DNA of 64,000 nucleotides from Pratylenchus scribneri. Its lineage: Eukaryota > Nematoda > Chromadorea > Rhabditida > Pratylenchidae. Both the position numbers and the translations under genes were made by a program. The notes under the pieces were generated by a model. It worked only from the letters and a program-made list of their open reading frames with translations, had not been told where the DNA came from and searched no databases. Of the stretch, positions 25,343-35,100 are shown in pieces; the first letter of the stretch is position 1; the number at the start of each line of letters is the position of its first letter. The stretch covers positions 620,001-684,000 of the forward strand of contig JAQSEB010000027.1 of assembly GCA_030063045.1 (NCBI GenBank). The letters are read 5' to 3'.

Positions 25343-25381
25343 CAAGCGCTCGGTCGCCGCTTCGCGGCTCCCGAGCGCTTG
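25343..25381. other. Strong GC-rich hairpin
   Basis: CAAGCGCTCG and CGAGCGCTTG pair perfectly and enclose GCCGC-TTC-GCGGC, a second perfect stem with a TTC loop. Just upstream lies CTCGAG-GCT-CTCGAG (about 25277-25291) and a (TA)n tract. Isolated in AT-rich DNA. It could be a structured RNA, an element terminus, or a cruciform; it is not a tRNA. Confidence 0.75.
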
Positions 25382-25475
25382 TTCAATTTTTTTGGTTAAA
25401 AAATTTTTAACTGATTTCTAAAAATAGAACACATCCAATTAAATAAAATAGGATGATTATGGTTCGAAGTTTTTC

Positions 25476-26720
25476 TCCAAACATTTTATGTCTTTATTCC
25501 CAGATATTTTGTGTATTTATCCAAACATTTTCTTGTTGCTTATAAAATATTTGAGTTTTTTTTTTACTTTTTATTTTCCAAAAGATTTAGTGTTTTTTGT
25601 TTATCCAAATTTTGTTTCTGATCATCCCAACATATTGTTTTTATTTCCCAAACATTTGTGCTTTTATTTGCCCAACATTTGTGTTTTTTATTTCCCAAAC
25701 ATTTGTGCTTTTATTTGCCCAAAATTTGTTTTTTATTTGCCCAAACATTTGTTTTTTTATTTGCCCAAAAATTTGTACTTTTATTTGCCAAATATTTGTG
25801 TTTTGTCTGCCCAATATTTGTGTTTTTGTTTGCCCAACATTTGTGCTTTTATTTGCCCAACATTTGTGTTTTTGTTTGCCAAATATTTCTGTTTTTGTTT
25901 GCCCAACATTTGTGCTTTTATTTGCCCAACATTTGTGTTTTTTATTTGCCCAAAATTTGTGCTTTTATTTGCCCAAAATTTGTTTTTTATTTGCCCAAAC
26001 ATTTGTTTTTTTATTTGCCCAAAAATTTGTGCTTTTATTTGCCCAAAATTTGTTTTTTATTTGCCCAACATATGTGTTTTTGTTTGCCCAACATTTGTGT
26101 TTTTATTTGCCCAAACATTTGTGTTTTATTTGCCCAACAAATGTGTTTTTGTTTGCCCAACATTTGTGCTTTTATTTGCCCAACATTTGTGTTTTTATTT
26201 GCCCAAACATTTGTTTTTTTATTTGCCCAAAAATTTGTACTTTTATTTGCCCAAAGATGTGTTTTTGTTTGCCCAACATTTGTGTTTTTATTTGCCCAAA
26301 GATGTGTTTTTGTTTGCCCAACATTTGTGTTTTTATTTGCCCAAATATTTGTGTTTTCATTTGCCCAACATTTGTGTTTTTGTTTGCCCAACATTTGTGT
26401 TTTTATTTGCCCAAAGATGTGCTTTTGTTTGCCCTACATTTGTGTTTTTATTTCCCAAACATTTGTGCTTTTATTTGCCCAAAATTTGTTTTTTATTTGC
26501 CCAAACATTTGTTTTTTTATTTGCCCAAAAATTTGTACTTTTATTTGCCCAAAGATGTGTTTTTGTTTGCCCAACATTTGTGTTTTTGTTTGCCCAAATA
26601 TTTGTGTTTTCATTTGCCCAACATTTGTGTTTTCATTTGCCCAACATTTGTGTTTTTGTTTGCCAAAATATTTTGTTTTTTCCCCCAAACATTTTGTGTT
26701 TTCATCCAAAAATCTTAAGG
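25476..26720. repeat. Satellite array B (TTTGCCCAACATTTGTG)
   Basis: About 52 copies of a 22-25 bp unit: TTTGCCCAACATTTGTG then TTTTTG or CTTTTA. Higher-order blocks of about 320 bp recur (for example 25640-25800 and 26430-26560 are close copies). Decayed copies continue to about 27120. Stop-free in all three plus-strand frames, producing open frames of up to 412 codons that are not genes. Confidence 0.95.
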
Positions 26721-27328
26721 TTTTAATTTTTCCCAACCATTTTTTACTTTTTCTAAACAATGTTCAACACATTTTATGTTTCCCCAACTCAATAATTTGT
26801 TTGTGTGTTTTTGTCCCCCAAAGATTTTTTTTCAGACGTTATCTTATTTAATGATTTTATAAACACTTTATTACTTTGTTTCCCAGATATTTTGTATTTT
26901 TGTTTCTCTCAAAACATCTTTGTTTTCCAAACATTTTTTTTTTTTATCAAACATTTTGTGTTTTTTTTTTGTTTTTCTCAAATGTTTTTCCATTTCTTAA
27001 CATTTTATTCTTCTAAGCAATTGTTTTTTTTTTCAACATTTGATGTTTTTAGTTGTTTTTTTTCCAAAATTCTCCAAACATTTTGTGGTTTTGTTTTTAT
27101 AAATAAGACTATTTCCATACTAAAATATTTTTCTTTTATTTCTTTATTTTTTATCTATAAAAAATTCTTTTTCTCTATTCCTTATTATTATTTCTCAATT
27201 CTCTACTCTGTTTATTTATTTATCTGTTTTTTTAAATATTAGGATATTTTGTCATTTATTTTTGGGATATTTTGTCATTTTTTGCGTAACAGAACTGACT
27301 TATTATAGTTGATATATATATATACGGG

Positions 27329-28034
27329 CAGGGTGACCCATTCACCTGATCAAAAATATGGCATAAGCTCTTAAAAATATGGAAAAAATATGGCATTTTC
27401 TAAAAGCTTAAAATTTGATATAAATACTTTTAAAAACATTTATTCTTTAATTTTTTCACTTTCTTTAACAAGTTTTAATTCTCAAAAATGACAGCGAAGG
27501 GGAAAATTTTTTAGTCTGAATTAGCCACGTAGCGAAAAATTAGACCCAAAAATGGCCGCGCAGCGAAAAATTAGACCCAAAAATGGCCGCGCAGCGAAAA
27601 ATTAGACCCAGAAATGGCCGCGCAGCGAAAAATTAGACCCAAAAATGGCCGCGCAGCGAAAAATTAGACCCAAAAATGGCCGCGCAGCGAAAAATTAGAC
27701 CCAGAAATGGCCGCGCAGCGAAAAATTAGACCCAAAAATGGCCGCGCAGCGAAAAATTAGACCCAAAAATGGCCGCGCAGCGAAAAATTAGACTCAAAAG
27801 CGCAGCGAAAAATTAGACCCAAAAATGGCCGCGCAGCGAAAAATTAGACCCAAAAATGGCCGCGCAGCGAAAAATTTCAGCTAAAAATAGCCTCACAAAG
27901 AGAAAATTTGTTAAATTTGCCAAGTTCTCAAAAATATGGCAAAATATGGCAAAAGTGAAAAATATGGAAAAAATATGGCGAGATGGTCAAAAATATGGCA
28001 AATGCCATATAAATATGGCAATTGGGTCACCCTG
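27329..28034. mobile_element. hAT-like element carrying a 31-bp minisatellite
   Basis: Ends are CAGGGTGACCCA and its exact complement TGGGTCACCCTG. Next to each end are ATATGGCA-rich subterminal repeats (AAAAATATGGCAT left, AAATATGGCAAATGCC right). The centre is a 31-bp array. The 8-bp flanks do not match, so the target duplication is unclear (a TA microsatellite abuts the left end). There is no coding sequence. Confidence 0.8.
27523..27880. repeat. 31-bp minisatellite, about 11 copies
   Basis: The unit begins GCGCAGCGAAAAATTAGACC and continues CAAAAATGGCC. Copies are nearly identical, with one 15-base internal deletion near 27800. It is the same unit, about 80% similar and in opposite orientation, as the array at 34183-34625. 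Confidence 0.95.
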
Positions 28035-28035
28035 A

Positions 28036-28395
28036 TCCCGGGATTAGTCGGTTAATTTGGGGAATCCGCATTTTATCCAAGCTAGATTGGTTAATCCAGC
28101 TGGGAATAACCGGTTAATTTTGGGAAAATTGAATTAAATTTTAGTCCAACCTGTTCTGATTTTATTCCAATTAATTTTATTTGTAACAAAATATTTATTT
28201 TTTTAAATTAATTTTTAATAAAAAAATTAGTTTTATGAATTTTATTAATTTTACCTAACAATGCTTATTATAGTATTATTAAATTATTTATCAATTTTTA
28301 ATTAAATATTTATTTTTTTTATTAATTTAATTCAATTTTCCCAAAATTAACCGGTTATTCCCTGGATTAACCAATTCCCAGAATTAACCGCAACA
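28036..28395. mobile_element. MITE with a 38-bp perfect inner inverted repeat
   Basis: Positions 28102-28139 are the exact complement of 28325-28362 (core GGGAATAACCGGTTAATTTT). Outside this, GGTTAATCCAGC and CTGGATTAACCA continue the pairing imperfectly to about 28040 and 28392. The centre is pure AT. It abuts the element ending at 28034. Confidence 0.8.
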
Positions 28396-28880
28396 TATAT
28401 TATATACTACTCTATATAGGATTTGGATCAAGCGCTTCTGTCCACAATATTTTGGACAAAAATGGGGTACTACTGACACTTAACACGGACGCACTGAGCG
28501 CGCTTCATTGTGGACGTAGCATTAAGGAAATTTTTTGTAATTCGAAAAAAAATTATTCATAAAATTTCCATACCGGAAAATTGCAATTTGATCAGAAAAG
28601 TGACCATAGGTCAAGAGATCAAGCTAAATTATAATTTATAAAATGCAAATCTATCAAATCTATATTTCTTAAAACATTTAAAAATCATTATGCTTATTAA
28701 AGTTTGCCCATTCTTATTTTATTTTTCGATCTTAATAAAATTCTTATCATTACAAAATTTCTATAATTGTTCAATTGGAATTGGAATTGGAATGGGATCA
28801 TTCAATTCTTAACTCAGTACCAATGAATATGCTACATTTCTAGGGTAATTGGTCCAAATAAAAATAACTAACAAACTTAC

Positions 28881-29144
28881 ACAATATTCCTCTGTGAACC
28901 AAAATTTTTGCATTCCCCTCTCAATTGTTATCAGAAATTGGCGATTTACGAGCAAAAGTTGTTGGCGCTGCTTAGGGCTGAGGAAATCACCAATATCCAA
29001 CAAAATATCTGGAGAAATTTGTCTCATCCGAGGGACGGATCCAAGTTTTGGAGAAGTTATGATAAAACGTAGTCGTTGATAAATAGAAAGAAGCAATGAA
29101 GCAAATAATTGGAACAAACAAAGAAAAAACAGTTGTAATTTCAT
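28881..29144 (-). CDS. F-box-like protein, first exon
   Basis: An 88-codon exon from ATG at 29144 to a good donor (TGT followed by GTAAGT). The first 25 residues are hydrophobic (LFFLCLFQLFASLLLSIY), like a signal or membrane anchor. Residues about 41-75 match the F-box pattern: an ISPDILLDIGDFLSP core followed by KQRQQLLLVNRQF. F-box proteins bind SKP1 and present substrates to SCF ubiquitin ligases, and nematodes have hundreds. An N-terminal hydrophobic segment ahead of an F-box is unusual; the true start may be the Met just before RQISPD. The downstream exons are uncertain (see 24271-25118). Confidence 0.55.
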
Positions 29145-29590
29145 AGTGTTTGGAGGAAATGTTGGATTTAATTTTATAAATAATTATACATAGGACATAG
29201 ATTAACGAAATTGCCAAACTTAATTCATATGTAAATAAGTTCTTAAATTATGCAAAAATCTTATAAAATTTCAATTTTATTTCAGTGAATTTTAGTAGTA
29301 ACTTAATGAAGGATTTTTCATCATTTTTCAAATATAAGCCAAACCACACAAAGTGGGATCGATAAGCAAAGGGAATAAGAATAAAAAGCAAGCCAAAGTG
29401 AGGTCGCCAATTGCTAGGAGTATGGGCTAGGGGCTAGGGCCTACGGGCAACAGAATAGTGGTTGGCATTGGCAGCATAGAATAAAGAGTGAGAGTGGTGA
29501 ATTTATTGTGTCTATATAAAAAAGAAACAACCAACTACTTTCTTTTTCTCCCTATTTTTACCAATTTTGAAGCCTTCCCAAAAATTATCG
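29145..29590. other. Spacer upstream of the F-box exon
   Basis: No gene or clear repeat seen. Contains a GGGCTAGGGGCTAGGGCC stretch near 29430. Confidence 0.4.
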
Positions 29591-29598
29591 GGAAAAAC

Positions 29599-29903
29599 CA
29601 GAGGATTGCCTATTTGCCTGACCAAAAATATGGCAAAAATATGGAATTGCTTAAAAAGCTTAAAATTCAATATAAAATTGATTTAAAAACATTTATTTTG
29701 TATATTTTCTGTATTATTTCTTAAAAATTTTGCCGCGCAGCGAAAAACTTTAGCCAAAAATGGCTGTGAAACGAAAATTTTTTGTCAAAAATGGCTGATA
29801 ACAAAAAAATTTTTAGCAAATAGTGCTGGTCACAAAAGTCAAAATATAGAAAAAAATATAGCGAGATGGTCAAAAATATGGCAAATGCCATTAGGCAACC
29901 CTG
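29599..29903. mobile_element. hAT-like element with exact 8-bp duplication, 305 bp
   Basis: Flanked by GGAAAAAC at 29591-29598 and 29904-29911, both exact. Ends are CAGAGGATTGCCT and the complement of CAGGGTTGCCT. The interior shares the AAAAATATGGCAAA subterminal motif of the 27.3-kb element. It holds about three decayed copies of the 31-bp unit (GCGCAGCGAAAAAC at about 29734). Confidence 0.88.
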
Positions 29904-30159
29904 GGAAAAACTCGAGCAACATTTATTAGGCAAATGAAGCTAGCGAAATGAAGAGAAGCCCTCCAAATTAACCGAGAATATCAAATTGTTTTGCCATTTT
30001 GGATGCATGGAGAGAATTGAGTTTGAGGGAAATGAAAAATGCATGGAAAGGGAAGCCATGAAAACATGTTATTTTTTTTTGTTAACTGATGATTTTTAAA
30101 ATTGTTCTTAGCCAAGTTGGAGAGACAAAAACCGGAAAAACCGATCTGCAACTGGGATT

Positions 30160-30838
30160 GGTTCTTTTCTAGTTTGCGCGACCCTTCAACATTTACGCGT
30201 CCAATCAACTTTTACGCGCCGATCAACTTTTACGCGCCGATCAACTTTTACGCGTCCGATCAACTTTTACGCGCCGATCAACTTTTACGCGTCCGATCAA
30301 TATTTATGCGTCCCATGAAAATTTATGAGTCCCAAAATATTTTTATGAGTCCAATAAATTTTTATGCGTCCAATGAATATAAAAGTGCAAATTAAATTTG
30401 CACAAATATTTGGGATAAAACCTAATGACCTACACTAGGGGTTTAGGGTTAGGGGCTCGGAGCATGGGGTTGAACGGAGTAAATGTCGCGAAGCGACAAA
30501 ATTAATGCATTTCTTTTAAATATTGATCTTTTAGATGCAGATTTTATGGTTCAGGGTAGAGGTCTTCTGGGCTGGATTCGAACATTTATAGTCCGATCAA
30601 ATTTTAAGATTCCCTACTATAAAATTAATCAATCAATTAATTAAAAAAAAAGGATTTTTAATGTTTGGGCAAAATTAAATTTGCATTTTTTATTCATTGG
30701 ACGCATAAAAATTGAATGGGACGCATAAAAATTGTTGGGACGCATTAAAATATTTTTGGACTCATAATTGTTTATGGGACTCATAATTGTTGATGGGACG
30801 CATAAATGTTGATGGGACGCGGGAACTAGAAAAGAGCC
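30160..30838. mobile_element. Terminal-inverted-repeat element with 8-bp duplication and inner tandem repeats
   Basis: Flanked by CTGGGATT at 30152-30159 and 30839-30846. Ends are GGTTCTTTTCTAG and the complement of GGCTCTTTTCTAG. Near the left end lie about nine copies of a 19-20 bp unit (GATCAACTTTTACGCG...). Near the right end lies the complementary family (GGACGCATAAAAATTG). No coding sequence. GG-starting ends with 8-bp duplications could fit the Merlin or hAT groups; I cannot decide. Confidence 0.8.
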
Positions 30839-30846
30839 CTGGGATT

Positions 30847-32139
30847 ATTGCTCCCGAGCGAGAAACGACAGATTAATTTTAAAAACCTGATTTTTGTTTT
30901 AATATTATAAAAAATTTGAATAGAGAAAATATTAGTAATAAATTGGAAATTTTTTCAACTTATAAATATTTTACATTAATATTGATAAATATAGTCAATA
31001 ATATAAATGTAATAATAGATGCTCAAACCCGTTCAAAAATTATGTTAAAATTCAAAAAATTTATTCAAAATAAAAATCTTTATTTGATAATTTTTAATAT
31101 TTCAAGTATTTTATTATACATAGAAAAATTTTGATATATTTTTAATTTATATCCTTCTTTAATGCGATAATTCAAATTTGAATCCAATTAATTTTTTTTA
31201 AAATTTTTTAAATATTATAATTGGCAAATAAGCATAAATGATAAATAAAAAAATGTGATATATTAATATTATATATGATTGAGTATATTTGGGAATAAAA
31301 ATATATTTGCATAAGCTTCAAAAATATATATATTTGTCATTTTTCAAATCAGCACAGGTCCCATTTCCATTCAGACATTTCGACTCTATATATTTTGGAC
31401 GAGATACAGTTCAAGAATAATATAAATAAATATGCTGATAAAAATTGCATTTAAATTACCTTAAACTAGTGGTTTTTATTTTTAAATAAAATATTTCTTT
31501 ATAGTAAAAAAATTCTAAATTTTAAGCGATCAAAATGACCACAATCTTTTACTATTTGAGTGATCATTATAAAATTGAAAAGGTAAAATTAGGAGGTTAT
31601 TTAAAGCATATTCTATATAAATCATTGCAATTTTCTTGAAGATTATTTGCCTTCCTTATTAGTTTGTATTTATCTCGAATTAGAGGCAAAAAATACTTCT
31701 CAAATAAAACATTTTTTATGTTAGGGTTAGGTATAGAGTCTATATAACATTCGATAGCCAATGAAAAAAGCTACAATTTATATTTTAAATCACATAAATT
31801 GGTCCGATTTTTGGAATAGAAAACGTATGGCCACAAAATGGCCATAAACACCACAATTTAATGGCCAAGACCTAAACCCTAACCCTACCTTATTAGCCCT
31901 TATTGTCTGAACCCATGCCGATCCTATCATATCTCTAGCATTAAAAAAAAATTATATCTGAGAAATCTTTTTTGCCTCTGTTTTTAGAGGCAAAAACAAA
32001 CCAAATTAGGAAGGCCAAAAAAACATTTTTGCGATTCCAATTTATTTTCATTTGAACTTGAGCTACTATGTGACTCGCCAAAATGGTTAAGAAAGAAATG
32101 GTCTCTCATAATGGAAATGACTCCAATAAAACTTTTTTT
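30847..32139. other. AT-rich spacer downstream of the myosin gene
   Basis: No supported gene. Contains TTAGGGTTAGG (31721-31731) and the inverse CCTAAACCCTAACCC (31869-31884) about 140 bp apart, which may be the arms of a degenerate element. An AT-only open frame at 30916-31134 is not supported. Confidence 0.45.
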
Positions 32140-35100
32140 TTATCCTCTATTCGGACATCCTGCTGCACTGCAAAATTCAATCTCCTTTCCGCCATTGCAA
32201 CTACGAAACACATTCTCCATCGGCATCGGTGTCCCATTTTGTTGTTTTATTTGTTCCTCCTCCGCCCTATTTATTCCATTGTTGACGACAATTTTATGGT
32301 GGCAATGGCAAATTCGCAGTTCACGATTTTTGCCACCCAAAATGCAGTGAAGAATGGGTGAGCAGACATTGACCAAAAGTTTTGCGTCAAAATTGCTTAA
32401 AATTCAGAATTTATTAGAATTTTTAGGATATGAAAACCTTTCAAAATGGGCAGCCAATGTGCCGACAAGTTCACCGACCCGATCCTCCAGTGGATTTGGT
32501 GGCTGCAAACATCCAACCCAATCATTTCGGCCAATATGGAAAATGAAAACATTGTTGCCGCCCTCCTCGCTGGACACACTCATCGATTGGATCTTCAAAT
32601 ATTTTTATGAGATAACATTAATATACCGATTAAATTTTTAGAATCGTTATTAGGTAATATACGGTATTTTTAAATTCTGTATCGATCTGGGCGAATGATA
32701 GCTCATTCTAAAGAGTTCGTCGAACTATAGGGGTGGGCGGAGTCCGAAAACCTCCCCCCCAGGGGCTGAGATACAACAATATGACGAAATTTGAAAAAGT
32801 AAAGGGCCCCCATATGAGTCGAAAACTCGAAAAATTTTTTTGAATTTTTTTCAGAAATATTATAGCTCAATCGACGCATCTCAGCAAGAGAAGCTCGAAT
32901 CTGTCGTCGGTTTCGCATACAACTCAAAAAATAAAGAGTTATGGCCATTTTAATTTCAAGTTAAAGCTAAGATTTTTGGGTTACAGTATCTCAGCCCTGG
33001 CGGGTTTTCGGACTTTGCTCATCATCAGTCATCACTCGCCCCGATCGGTCCAGAAATTAAAAGTACCGTATACGCCCTAATTTTATTATTGGCCATATAT
33101 GGTATTGTTATATTTTTAAGTTAGATTTAGGATATAAATTTTTGTTTAATTTTTAGCGTACAAAATTTTACTATCGAAAAATGTTTTTGTAATAATTTTG
33201 TTGAATTAAAATTTTTGGCAAATAAAAAAGAAAATCTATCATCAAATTATGTATGGACCTCTCTCAGCGGAATTGGTTCTTTGAGAAGTTGAAAACGTTT
33301 TTTGGAATCCAATTTGGCCACAAATTGATCGGTGACAAGCAGAACCCGAAGGGCACATTTATTGAAGCGATTAAATTTGAGGGTATAGCCGGAGAAGAGC
33401 ACACGCTGAAATGGATGTTGACGGTTCAGTTCGAACAGAGATCTGGTAATTAAAGGACGGACATGAATTTTCAAAAAGAAATGAAATTGTGTGTATAATT
33501 TTAATTAGGGAATATTTTTCTTGCGAATTTAAAATAGGATGAAACCAACGTAAAAGATGTTTTTTCACTTTTATGTCAATGTTCATCAATATTTTGGCAC
33601 TTTTTGGCCTCAATATTGATATTAATATTTCGGCATTTTCGATACATTTTTGTCAATCTTTTGTCATTTTTGCAGAATTTTAATAAATTTTATAGTTGTA
33701 AAAAATGACAATTTTTTGAATAATTTTAAGACTTTCTTGAAAAAATTTCAAATTTTTTTGAAAAATATATCTGTAATTTATCAAAAAAATTTCATATTTT
33801 GGGAATGAAAATATTAAAATTTGCTGAAAAAAACAATTTAAACACAATTTTTTTGCCAATATTTCATCAATATTTTGTCGATTTTTTCAAATTACATATA
33901 TCAATATTTTGAAAATTTTATGGCAATATTTTATGCCTCCTATATTTTGGGATTCTATATCAATAAAAATCCGCTTACTAGATATGTCTCTTAAAAAGTA
34001 AAAAAATAGAATTTTGTTAATTAGATCAGGGCTCTCAGATGTACTTTTTTAAAAGATTTGTACTTTTTTTGAGGGGTCAAATCTTTGAAAATAAAAATGT
34101 ACTTTTTTAAAAGATTTGTACTTTTTTTTGACTTTGGTGTACTTTTTGTACTTTTTTTCACAAAATCATGAAAAAATCCTAAAATTTTTCGCTGCGCGAC
34201 TATTTTTGGCTCAGATTTTTCGCTGCGCGGCTATTTTTGGCTCAGATTTTTCGCTGCGCGGCTATTTTTGGCTCAGATTTTTCGCTGCGCGGCTATTTTT
34301 GGCTCAGATTTTTCGCTGCGCGGCTATTTTTGGCTCAGATTTTTCGCTGCGCGGCTATTTTTGGCTCAGATTTTTCGCTGCGCGGCTATTTTTGGCTCAG
34401 ATTTTTCGCTGCGCGGCTATTTTTGGCTCAGATTTTTCGCTGCGCGGCTATTTTTGGCTCAGATTTTTCGCTGCGCGGCTATTTTTGGCTCAGATTTTTC
34501 GCTGCGCGGCTATTTTTGGCTCAGATTTTTCGCTGCGCGGCTATTTTTGGCTCAGATTTTTCGCTGCGCGACTATTTTTGGCTCAGATTTTTCGCTGCGC
34601 GGCTATTTTTGGCTTAAATTTTTCGCACGCGACTCGAAAAATTGTAAAAATTTTTCTCAAAAAACGTATAATTCTAGTCCTGGTTGATCTCCTTTTGTTT
34701 ATTTATAATAAAAAAACATAATAAAAAAATTTTAATCAATTTATTTTAGCCTAAAATGAAAATCTTTTTTTTGACCCCAAAATCTTTTTTTTCAAGGCCA
34801 ATGTACTTTTTTTTGAAAAAAAAATCTGAGAGCCCTGAATTAGATCGAAATCCAAAAAGTAGAAATTCGTTAATTCAACTTTTTTTTTGAAAAAAGCAAA
34901 GAAATATATTATCAAAATAATTAATTGGATTTTGTATTATATCCAATTTAATATTTATTTTTAAATTTAACTTTAATTCCATAAATAACCAACTTTGTAT
35001 ATGCGGCTGCCATTTTGGAAGCATCTATCATCGATGGCATCACCATAATGCCCCCAATTTTGGAATGTTCATGCGGGGTGGCCAAATAGTCGCCCAGCCA

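Noticed and set aside
25260..25385. Hairpin considered as a tRNA or rRNA fragment
   Set aside because: No cloverleaf, no anticodon arm or B-box-like sequence; only a simple two-part stem.
25488..26851. Open frames of up to 412 codons encoding repeated Cys/Phe/Leu-rich protein
   Set aside because: They are the satellite read in three frames at once; a stop-free unit whose length is not a fixed multiple of three gives long frames everywhere. No start context or splice signals.
30916..31134. A 72-codon open frame of Ile/Asn/Lys-rich composition
   Set aside because: DNA is over 80% A+T here and the composition is what random AT-rich sequence gives; no neighbouring exons or motifs.
34116..34721. 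Three open frames of 126-201 codons with a repeated Phe/Ala/Arg pattern
   Set aside because: Translation of the 31-bp minisatellite inside the hAT-like element; 31 bases cycle through all frames.
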